Shown here piece by piece: positions 36,831 through 44,900 of a DNA stretch of 64,000 nt. The notes beneath the pieces were generated by a model that searched no databases, was not told where the DNA came from, and saw nothing but the letters and a program-made list of their open reading frames with translations. The number at the start of each line of letters is the position of its first letter. Positions within the stretch are counted from its first letter, which is position 1. Source of the stretch: Nocardia sp. NRRL S-836 (GTDB taxonomy: Bacteria; Actinomycetota; Actinomycetes; Mycobacteriales; Pseudonocardiaceae); NCBI RefSeq assembly GCF_001279525.1, contig NZ_LGDY01000117.1, forward strand, positions 9,541 through 73,540, read 5' to 3'. The position numbers and the translations under genes were made by a program.

Positions 36831-36911
36831 CTGCCGGTGCCCTTCAACCGGAAGAACGCGCACCGGCAGTGCGGAGGAACCTGCAGTCCGGGCTTCTGCC
36901 GGTGGTTCCTC
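36831..36911. promoter_or_regulatory. Two nested inverted repeats in the leader of the next small gene
   Basis: Perfect 10-bp arms CTGCCGGTGC (36831-36840) and GCACCGGCAG (36860-36869) are followed by perfect 8-bp arms GAGGAACC (36874-36881) and GGTTCCTC (36904-36911). The second includes CTGCCGGTGGTTC (36896-36908), shared with the leaders of mycP and the esx genes. The first could act as a terminator for the toxin operon, the second as an operator or promoter. This 223-bp gap (36760-36982) holds no other supported feature. Confidence 0.5.
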
Positions 36912-36982
36912 ATGGTGAGCGGGAGGTGCCGCCGGTGTACTTGGTCAGGCCGCAGGACCCGCCCGAAACCCGAGGAGCTGTC

Positions 36983-37228
36983 GTGGACTTCCCCCCGAGC
37001 CGCCGCGCCCGCCGCGATCAGGAAGACGAGGACGTCGTCGTCATCCGCCTTCCCCGCAACGAGGTTCACGACGCCGCCGTGGTGAGCGACCGGATCGCCG
37101 CCGCCATCGAGCAGATCGAGCGCCCCACGGTGTTCGCCGAGTTCCAGCCGCAGCCGCTGCACACAGTTCTGGACGTGCTGTCCGGCCACATCACCTGGGA
37201 CGAGCTGAGCGCTCACCAGGTCGCCTGA
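36983..37228 (+). CDS. Small conserved acidic protein with LHTVLDVL-ITW motif
   Basis: 81 residues. The GTG at 36983 is preferred because gaggag lies six bases upstream and because the longer in-frame extension runs through the inverted repeats. The protein has an Arg/Asp-rich start, a strand-like VVVIRLPRNEV and the C-terminal motif PLHTVLDVLSGHITWDEL. The same motif is encoded in the small frame at 40358-40648. I do not know the family. It stands alone after the toxin operon and before a surface protein gene. Confidence 0.7.
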   Translation: MDFPPSRRARRDQEDEDVVVIRLPRNEVHDAAVVSDRIAAAIEQIERPTVFAEFQPQPLHTVLDVLSGHITWDELSAHQVA

Positions 37229-37279
37229 CCACCGTCCGCACCACCGTCCACAAAGAACAGACAGCACAGGAGAACCACG

Positions 37280-37867
37280 ATGGCACGCAGGATCACCGGA
37301 ACCATGACGGTGGTGGGCTTGGTCTCGATGACCCTGCTCGGCTTCGTCACGAAGGCGAGCGCCCACGAGCCCGAGCTGTCCGCGACCTGCGTGGAAGACA
37401 TCGCGACGCTGTCGGTCGGTCTTGACGAGTACAACGGCAAGAAGCCGAACCGGATCGTGGTCACCGACAACGGCGAGACGCTGGTCAAGGCCGACTTCAC
37501 CACCTCCTACCGCAAGAAGTGGGACTCGCTGGACGGCAAGGTGGCGCACAGGTTCGTGATCGACGTCACCGCGTGGGACGACCCCGACGGCAAGGACGGC
37601 TGGACCTTCCGCAAGGAGGTCGACCTCGCGAGGTGCGTGAAGACCCCGCCCACGACGACCACCACGGCCGTGCCCACCACCACGACGAGCACCACCGCGC
37701 CGAAGCCGGCACCGACCACCACGGTCGCGCCGGTGCCGCCGAAGGAGGAGACCGCACCGCCGCTCGCCAACACCGGCGCGGCGCCCACGTGGCTGCTGGT
37801 CGGCGGCCTCGCCCTGGTCGGCGCGGGTGCCGGAACACTGCTCCTCCTGCGGCGCAGGCGGGCCTGA
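37280..37867 (+). CDS. Secreted LAxTG-anchored surface protein
   Basis: 195 residues with a clear signal peptide (about 1-28, ending KASA), a beta-rich domain of about 90 residues with a Cys pair, a Thr/Pro-rich stalk (about 120-155) and the sorting signal LANTG (about 164-168). A hydrophobic helix and the tail RRRRA follow. LAxTG is the motif of actinobacterial class E sortases, so the protein is likely fixed to peptidoglycan. A ribosome site (aggaga) precedes the ATG. A hairpin (37877-37907) ends transcription. Confidence 0.82.
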   Translation: MARRITGTMTVVGLVSMTLLGFVTKASAHEPELSATCVEDIATLSVGLDEYNGKKPNRIVVTDNGETLVKADFTTSYRKKWDSLDGKVAHRFVIDVTAWDDPDGKDGWTFRKEVDLARCVKTPPTTTTTAVPTTTTSTTAPKPAPTTTVAPVPPKEETAPPLANTGAAPTWLLVGGLALVGAGAGTLLLLRRRRA

Positions 37868-37876
37868 GCCCGTGGC

Positions 37877-37907
37877 GAGGCCGGGGAGCGGGGACCTCCC
37901 CGGCCTC
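37877..37907. terminator. Bidirectional hairpin terminator
   Basis: Perfect 12-bp arms GAGGCCGGGGAG (37877-37888) and CTCCCCGGCCTC (37896-37907) with a 7-base loop lie between the convergent surface-protein gene and the regulator gene. Confidence 0.8.
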
Positions 37908-37913
37908 AGCCCG

Positions 37914-40367
37914 TCAGGCCTGCCTGCGCTGATCCAGGTGCTGTGCCAGCTCCGCCCGCAACCTTTTCACCACGGCGGGGTCGGCGAGCGTCTCGCACAA
38001 CGCCAGCGCGCGCATGCGGTGCCCGTGCGCGGTTTCCGGCTCGTGCAGCTCGTCCGAGAGCGACGCCAGCTCGCACAGCGCGTCGATCTCGGCCTTCCGC
38101 TGGCCGGTGCGCGCGCAGACCACCTGAGCCTCGGCGAGCCTCTCCCGCGCCCGGTCGAGCTCGCCCCTGGCGCGGAGGTAGCCGCCGGAGGCCTGCAGGG
38201 CGCGGGCGAGGCCCAGGGCCGCACCCCTGCCGCGGAACAGCTCCAGCGCCTGCTCGGACTGCGCCAGTGCCCCGTCGAGGTCTCCGAGCGCCTTGAGGTT
38301 GGCCGACGAGAACAGCAGGGTGTGCGCGTAGTTGTTGTCGTCCACCGGAGTGGGGTGGACGTACCCGGCGGTGTCGAAGAAGTCGACACACGCGGAGAAC
38401 TCCGCCGCCGCCTCGTCCACGAGTCCCGTCCTGCTCCAGTAGACGGCGCGCATGCACCGGGCGACGTAGTGGCCGAGCGGGTAGCCGGCCTCCTGGAAGA
38501 ACCGCAGCGCGTCGTCGTAGGCGTCCACCGACGGCGACAGGTTCCCGCCGCCCATCTCGGCGCTCAGCAGGTAGAGCGTGGCCCAGCCGCGTTCACGCAG
38601 GTCACCCGCTTCCACCGCGGCGGCCATCGCCTCCTCCGCCATCCTCGCGGCCTCGCTCGTCCGGCCCATGAGGGCGCTCAGCACCCACGCCAGGAAGTTG
38701 CGCTGCAGCGCCTCGTCCCTCTTGCTGCCGATCGCGGTCGCCGATCGCCGGGCGAGGTCGAACAGCGTGTACCAGGTGTCCGCGGTGCAGTCGAACTCCG
38801 AGTACCAGTGCATGGCCTCTGACAGGTCGAGCACCTGCCGGTGTGCGCCGTCCGCAGCGGCTCGCTCGGCCGCGACCAGCCAGTTCGAGGTTTCGAGCTG
38901 AAGCCAGCGCTCCGCGTCGCGGTGGTCCCGGAACGGCGAGCCCGCGGGCCTGGCCGACCGCACCGACGCCGGCTGGAACTCCCGAGCCGCCGCCGTCGCC
39001 GTGCGGACCAGCCAGTCGACCAGCCGGTTCTCGGCCGACCGCACGGCCTGCTCGGTCTCCTCCCTGGCGAGCAGCTCCGTGGCGAACGTCCGGAGCAGGT
39101 CGTGGAACTGGTAGCGGCCGTCGTCCTGCGTCGGCTGCAACAGGCTCGCGTCGACGAGCTCCTCGAGCGGGCCGGTCGCCTCGTCCTCGTCGTCCGCGTC
39201 GAGCAACGCCATCGCCGCCCTGGCCGAGAAGTCACCGGTGGGCACGAGGGACAGGCGGCGGAAGAGCACGGCCGCGGAGGGGCTGAGCTGGCGGTACGAC
39301 AGGTCGAACACGCCGCGGATGGTGAGATCGCCCGCGGTCAGCGTGGTGAGGCGCCTGCTCCCGTCCCGCAGCTGCTCCATCATGCGGCCGATCGGCCACA
39401 TCGGGCGGCTGGCCAGGCGGTTACCGGCGATGCGCAACGCGAGGGGAAGCCGCCCGCAGAGCTCGGCCAGCGCGGCCGTCGCGGGGCGTTCCGCCGCGAC
39501 ACGGGCCGGTCCGACGATCGTCTCGAGCAGCGCGACCGCGTCGTCCTGCCCGAGCACCCCGAGGCTGAACCGGCTGGCACCGGTGAGGCCCATCAGGACG
39601 TGCCGGCTGCTCACGAGGGTGAGGCAGCGCCGTCCGCCGACCAGCAACGGACGTACCTGCGCCTCGTCGGCGGCGTCGTCGAGCACGATCAGCACCGCCC
39701 GCTCGGCGAGCAACGACCGGCACAGGGCGGCCTGCCCGTCCAGCTCCGCGGGGACGTGCGCCGAGTCGATGCCGAGGGAGCGGAGCAGGAGGTGCAGCAC
39801 GTCGGTGGGCTCTGCCGGGTCGGGCGACATCCCGCGCAACTTGAGGAAGAGCTGCCCGTCGGGGAAATGACCGGCGAGCTCGTAGGCGGCCCGCACCGCG
39901 AGACTGGTCTTGCCGGTGCCGGGCGGGCCGCTGAGGATCGCGACACCGCCGGACCACCGGCGGCTCCCGGCCAGCCCGGCGGCGAACTCGCGCAACGCGT
40001 CCAGGTCCGTGGCACGCCCGGTCAGGTCGTGCAGGTCCGGCGGCAGCCCGCCGCCGGTCGGCAGGGTGGCGGTGCGGACGGGTGCGGGTGCCGGGGGCAG
40101 GACCGGATCCGGGACGTCACGGCTCGGCTTCGAGGACTTCCGCAGGTAGGCGAGTTCGTCCTCGGTCAGCCTGAGCGTGGCCGCGAGCGACTCGACGGTG
40201 CGTCGCTGCGGGTTCTTGGCGATCCCGCGCTCCATGTCGCTGATGGCTCGTACGCTGACACCGGAGCCTTCGGAGAGCTGCTCCTGGGTGAGCTCCGCGC
40301 GCACGCGGTACCCCTTCAAGAGGACGCCGAAGGCAGGGGAAGCCTGATCGAGGCCGGGTGGCGGCAT
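37914..40367 (-). CDS. XRE-NB-ARC-TPR (STAND/AfsR-like) transcriptional regulator
   Basis: 817 residues from the ATG at 40367; longer starts only add an Arg-rich lead. An XRE-type helix-turn-helix fills residues 12-65 (LTQEQLSEGSGVSVRAISDM, then ERG). An NB-ARC ATPase follows with Walker A GPPGTGKTS (near 145-155) and Walker B VLIVLDDA. A winged-helix-like segment (FHDLLRTFA) and about 350 residues of TPR repeats complete it. This is the usual layout of pathway-specific STAND regulators in actinomycetes, but with an XRE domain in place of the SARP/OmpR-type domain. It is divergent from the AT-ACP/PKS genes and is the best candidate for their regulator. No clear ribosome site is seen, so the message may be leaderless. 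Confidence 0.9.
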   Translation of the reverse strand: MPPPGLDQASPAFGVLLKGYRVRAELTQEQLSEGSGVSVRAISDMERGIAKNPQRRTVESLAATLRLTEDELAYLRKSSKPSRDVPDPVLPPAPAPVRTATLPTGGGLPPDLHDLTGRATDLDALREFAAGLAGSRRWSGGVAILSGPPGTGKTSLAVRAAYELAGHFPDGQLFLKLRGMSPDPAEPTDVLHLLLRSLGIDSAHVPAELDGQAALCRSLLAERAVLIVLDDAADEAQVRPLLVGGRRCLTLVSSRHVLMGLTGASRFSLGVLGQDDAVALLETIVGPARVAAERPATAALAELCGRLPLALRIAGNRLASRPMWPIGRMMEQLRDGSRRLTTLTAGDLTIRGVFDLSYRQLSPSAAVLFRRLSLVPTGDFSARAAMALLDADDEDEATGPLEELVDASLLQPTQDDGRYQFHDLLRTFATELLAREETEQAVRSAENRLVDWLVRTATAAAREFQPASVRSARPAGSPFRDHRDAERWLQLETSNWLVAAERAAADGAHRQVLDLSEAMHWYSEFDCTADTWYTLFDLARRSATAIGSKRDEALQRNFLAWVLSALMGRTSEAARMAEEAMAAAVEAGDLRERGWATLYLLSAEMGGGNLSPSVDAYDDALRFFQEAGYPLGHYVARCMRAVYWSRTGLVDEAAAEFSACVDFFDTAGYVHPTPVDDNNYAHTLLFSSANLKALGDLDGALAQSEQALELFRGRGAALGLARALQASGGYLRARGELDRARERLAEAQVVCARTGQRKAEIDALCELASLSDELHEPETAHGHRMRALALCETLADPAVVKRLRAELAQHLDQRRQA

Positions 40368-40648
40368 GCGCCAAACTAACCACATCCGGCCCGGCGCACG
40401 CACGAGGCGTATCACCGGGCACCGGGTGGCGGCGGTCACCCCTGGGGGAGCAGCGTTCCGCCGAACGCACCGTCTCACACCAGGACGACCTCGTCGTCCC
40501 CGAGCTGACGTCGGTTCCCCTGCACACGGTCCACGACGTGCTCGACGGTCAGATCACCTGGCAGCAGCTGGATTACGACCACGGCCACATCTCCTCACAG
40601 CGGTTCCGGGCGAACCCTTTCGCTGGTGCGCAACGTCTTCCTGGGTGA
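40358..40648 (+). CDS. Small protein or remnant with LHTVHDVL-ITW motif
   Basis: An open frame of up to 96 codons whose C-terminal 60 residues have coding-like GC-rich third positions and carry PLHTVHDVLDGQITWQQL, matching the protein at 36983-37228. The start is unclear. The GTG at 40358 overlaps the regulator start, and the first 25 codons look non-coding. It lies directly upstream of the AT-ACP gene with 36 bases between. It may be a real small gene starting late, or a decayed copy. Function unknown. Confidence 0.45.
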   Translation: MAACAKLTTSGPAHARGVSPGTGWRRSPLGEQRSAERTVSHQDDLVVPELTSVPLHTVHDVLDGQITWQQLDYDHGHISSQRFRANPFAGAQRLPG

Positions 40649-40684
40649 CGACACCAGCCTCACGACCCCGGAAGGGGACCCCCG

Positions 40685-41956
40685 GTGAACGAGCGTTGTA
40701 TCGGACTGCTGCCTGGCCAAGGTGCGTTCCAGGCGGAAGCTCTGCACGGTCTGCGGGCCGAGCGCGCGGTGCGCGAGGTGTTCGCCGCGGTCGACGAGAT
40801 CGCCTCGGCACGCGCTGGAGGCACTGTCTCCGAACAGGTCTTCGCCGACAGACCGCCGGCGGCAGACCGGTTGCTGCACGAGAACCCGGATCTCCTCCAG
40901 CTCGCTGTGTACGCGACTTCCGTTGCGGCGCATGCGTTGCTGGTCGACCGCGGGGTGCGCTTCGCCGCTCTCGCGGGCCATTCGCTCGGCGAGATCTCGG
41001 CTTTGACCTGTGCGGGGGTGTTCACCGTCGCACAGGGAGCCGAGATCGTCGCTGAGCGGTCGGCCGTGCTGCGCGCTGCCGCGCCCCGTGAGCACGTCAT
41101 GGCGGCGTTGGGCGCCGGGCGCGGCACCGTCGATCGCGTGCTCGCGCTGGTGGACCCGTCGGTCGTCGTGGCGGTGGAGAACGGCCCGGCCCAGGTGGTC
41201 GTGTCCGGCCCGGCCGAGGCGGTGCGGGTCGCGGTGGCGGTCGCGCAGGCGGCGGGGATCGGTGCGAAGGAACTCCTGTCACCGCACGGGTTCCACCACC
41301 CCTCGCTGGCCGGCGCGCAGGTCGAGTTCGCCGCTCGGATGGCCGGGCGGGAGAGGTCGGCGGCGCAGGTGCCGGTGTACTCGCCGATCCTGCGGCGGTA
41401 CTACCGCGATGCCGACGACATCGGGGCGTTGCTCGCGCTGCACCTCGTGCAGCCGGTGTGGTTCGGGGAGACCGTCGAGGTGCTCGACCGGCAGCCGGGC
41501 TCGATCTTCGTGGAGCTCGGCGCCGGCAAGGCGCTCACGACCGCGGTGCTGTCGGTGCGCCCCGTGGCCACCGTGCTGAGGCCGTTGTCCTCGCTCTCCC
41601 GGACGCTGGACTTCCTCGGACTGCAGGACGCTCCCCGGCCCGTCGAGCGCGGTGCCGAACCGGCACCGGTGGTGGCGCGGAAGCCGCTCTCGCGCGGCCG
41701 GGACGACCTGCTCACCGAGATCAGGACGTTCTACGCCAAGGAGCTGGAGTACCCCGAGGACGTCTTCGAGGAGGACGTCGAGCTCGAAGCCGATCTCGGC
41801 GTCGACTCGCTGAAGAAGTCCGAGATGTTCGTGAAGCTCGACCGGCACTACCGGATGGGGGTCGCCGAGAACGACCCGACCGCCGCGCAGGTGCGGACCT
41901 TCGGGCAGCTCGTCGACTTCGTGCTCACCCGCCTGCCGGCCGGAGCGGCGCGATGA
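40685..41956 (+). CDS. Acyltransferase-acyl carrier protein didomain (AT-ACP)
   Basis: 423 residues. Residues 1-300 are a FabD/malonyl-CoA:ACP transacylase-type AT with the nucleophile elbow GHSLGE (Ser100) and a downstream GFHHPSL segment holding the second catalytic His. Residues 335-415 form an acyl carrier protein with the phosphopantetheine site LGVDSLKKSE (Ser375). The GTG follows ggaagggga. The stop overlaps the ATG of the megasynthase (ATGA), so the two are coupled. It should load malonyl units and carry the growing chain; it holds the only ACP seen in the cluster. The N-terminal motif CIGLLPGQGAF is FabD-like. No phosphopantetheinyl transferase gene is present in the window. Confidence 0.92.
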   Translation: MNERCIGLLPGQGAFQAEALHGLRAERAVREVFAAVDEIASARAGGTVSEQVFADRPPAADRLLHENPDLLQLAVYATSVAAHALLVDRGVRFAALAGHSLGEISALTCAGVFTVAQGAEIVAERSAVLRAAAPREHVMAALGAGRGTVDRVLALVDPSVVVAVENGPAQVVVSGPAEAVRVAVAVAQAAGIGAKELLSPHGFHHPSLAGAQVEFAARMAGRERSAAQVPVYSPILRRYYRDADDIGALLALHLVQPVWFGETVEVLDRQPGSIFVELGAGKALTTAVLSVRPVATVLRPLSSLSRTLDFLGLQDAPRPVERGAEPAPVVARKPLSRGRDDLLTEIRTFYAKELEYPEDVFEEDVELEADLGVDSLKKSEMFVKLDRHYRMGVAENDPTAAQVRTFGQLVDFVLTRLPAGAAR

Positions 41957-44900
41957 ACCGCTTCGCGGGCAGGGTGGTGCTCGTCACCGGCGCCGGTGGC
42001 AGTGTGGGACGGGCGATCTGCCGGTCGTTCGCCGCCGAGGGCGCCGAGCTGGTGCTCAACTGCTTCCACTCCTTCAAGGAGACCAAGCAGTTCGCGGCCG
42101 AACTCGCCGCGGAGGGGCACAGCACCCGCGTGCTCAGGGGCTCGGTGGCCAAACCCGAGCACGTGCGGCAGCTGACCGAGACGATCGCCGAGGAGTACGG
42201 CCGGCTCGACGTGCTGGTCAACAACGCGGCCTACGGCGCCTTCGTCACGCTCGACGAGGTCACCGAGGACGCGTTCGACCGGGTGCTCGCGACCAACGTG
42301 AAGGCACCGCTGTGGTGCGTGCAGGCGGCCCGGCCACTGCTCGCCGCCGCCGGTGGCGCGGCCGTGGTGAACGTGTCGTCCATCGGCGCCACGCACGTGC
42401 TCGACGACTACATCCTCACCGGTGCCTCCAAGGCCGCGCTGGAGTCGCTGACCCGTGCGCTGGCGGTGGAGCTGGCCGGTGAGCGCATCCGGGTCAACAC
42501 GGCGTCGGCCGGGCTCATCGAGAACAGCTCCGCGCGGTTGTTCACCGACCCGGACAGCTTCGCCGCCAAGATCAGGGCGAGCACGCCGCTGGGCCGGCTG
42601 GGCACACCGCAGGACCTGGCGAACCTGGTGCTGTTCCTGGCCTCCGACGAGTCCGCGTGGATGACCGGGCAGTCCGTGGTCGCGGACGGTGGGGTGCTGC
42701 TGGGGCCGGCGACGCTGCCGACGCGCGCGCCGGTGGCCGAGGTGGCGGAGGAGGTGGTGGAAGAGGCTGCCGCGGAACCCGAAGACGACGGTGCTGACGA
42801 CGGTGCTGACGACGGTGCTGACGACGACGTTGTCGTGGTGGGCATGGGAATCGCGGTGCCGGGCGCGTCCAGCCCCGAGGAGTTCTGGCGCCTGCTCGGC
42901 GAAGGCGGTGAGTTCTTCACCGAGCCGCCGCCGGAGCGCTGGCACGTGGCGGACTTCGGCGCGACGGACCCTGCCGCGCCGGACCGCTCGTACCAGACGC
43001 GCGGCGCGTTCATGACCGGCTTCACGCCGCATCCGGTGCTGGCCGCCGAGATCGCGGACGCCGGCACCGCCCCCGACCCGAACCTGGTGTGGCTGCGGCA
43101 CTGCCTGCTGCAGGCGTTGGACGGCACCTCGCTGCGCCCGTCCGACCGGGTGGTCGCGACGGTCGGGTACAGCTCGAACAACAGTCCGGTGCTGGAAGAC
43201 TCCGTGGTGCTGGCCGGTGCGCTGGAAGTGTTGCGCGACAGCGAGGACCTGCTGGCGCACGACGTGGCGAGCCGCATCCGCAAGACGTTGAGCGCTCAGC
43301 TCGACCACGGTCCGGTGGCGGCCCACTCGGCGGAAGCGCTGCTGTCGTCGGCGTTCGCCGGCCTGCTGCCGCCGGACTGCCCGGTCACGGTGGTCGACGC
43401 CGCGTGCGCGTCCGCGCTGACCGCGCTCGACGTCGGCGTGCGGGCGATCCGGGCGGGCCGGGCGGAGGTCGCGGTGTGCGCGGGCAGCGAGGCGCTCACC
43501 GCGACCGAGAACGTGCTGTTCGCCAAGCTGCGCGGGCTCTCGCCGTCCGGTGAGATCAGATCTCTCGACGCCACGGCCGACGGTGTGCTGTTCGGTGACG
43601 GTGCCGCGCTGGTGGTGCTGAAGTCCCGCCGCCGGGCGAAGGCGGACGGTGACCGGATCCACGGTGTGGTGGCGGGTGTCGGACTGGCCTCCGACGGCCG
43701 GGGCAAGGCGGTGCACGCGCCGAACGCCGACGGCCAGCGACGGGCCATCGAGCGCGCGTACGCCGACGCCGGCCTGACACCGTCCGATGTGGACTACGTC
43801 GTGGCGCACAGCACCGGCACGCCCATCGGGGACAGCACCGAGCTGGCCGTGCTGGCGGAGGTGCACGCGAACAGCGGCCCGACCTGGGTCGGTTCCAACA
43901 AGTCGATCGTCGGCCACCCCGGCTGGGGTGCCGGTCTCGTGTCCGTCATCCAGCTCCTGCTGGCGCTGCGGCACGGCAGCATCCCGCCGCAGCACCGCTT
44001 CAGTGCCGGGCGAGCGGCGTTCCCGGCGCTGGAGGTCGCGACGGAACCCGTGCCGTGGCCCCGCGGCGACCGCCCGCGCACCGGCGCGGTGTCGGCGTTC
44101 GGTTTCGGCGGTGCCGACGCGCACGTGCTGTTCACCGACCGTTCCACCCCGCGCCCGCCCGCACGTCCCCCGGCCGCGGACCCGGCGGTCGTGGTCGGCT
44201 GGTCCGGGTTGCTGCCGGACGCCGACTCCCCCGCCGAGCTGCTCACGGCGCTGACCACACCGGACGCGCGGACGTCGTTCGGCGACCAGTACCCGCCCGC
44301 GCCGCTGCGCGAGCTGCGCATGCCGCCGCCGGTGGCGAGGGCGACCGACCGCGCCCAGCTGCTGTTGCTGCAATGCGCCAACCGGCTCGACGAACGGGTC
44401 CTCGGGCTGTGCGCGGCGCGGCGCGACCGGGTCGGGGTGGTCGTGGCGCACGTCGGTCTCGCGCGCAACGCCGTGCTGCACCGCGGCCGCATCCACCACG
44501 ACCGCGTCGCCCGGCTGGTGCGCGAGACCGAACCGCACGGGGCGGCCGAGCCGTACCTGGCCCGGTTGCGGGAGAGCGTGGATCGGCTGATGCCACCCGT
44601 CGGCTCGGAGTCGGGCCCCGGTGCCATGCCGAACATCGCCGCCGCCCGGCTGAACCACCACCTCGACCTGCACGGCCCCGCCTGCACCGTCGACACCGGT
44701 GCGCGCTCGCTGGCCACGGCGTTCGAGCTGGCCGCCGACCAGCTCGACCAGGGCGAGCTCGACGTCGTGCTGGTCGGCGTGGCGAACGGCAACACGCTTC
44801 CCTCGTGGCTCGACCACATCCGGCCGGTGGTGGGGGACCGGGCTCCGCGCGAGGGCGCGTTCCTGTTCGCCGTGACGCGCCGGTCGCTGGCGGGCGGGCT

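Noticed and set aside
36824..36982. Longer start for the small protein at 36983
   Set aside because: The extension runs through two perfect inverted repeats, while a good gaggag site lies just before the GTG at 36983.
41458..41952. N-terminal extension of the megasynthase frame
   Set aside because: It lies fully within the AT-ACP gene in another frame; the ATG at 41953 overlaps the AT-ACP stop and begins the SDR domain exactly.
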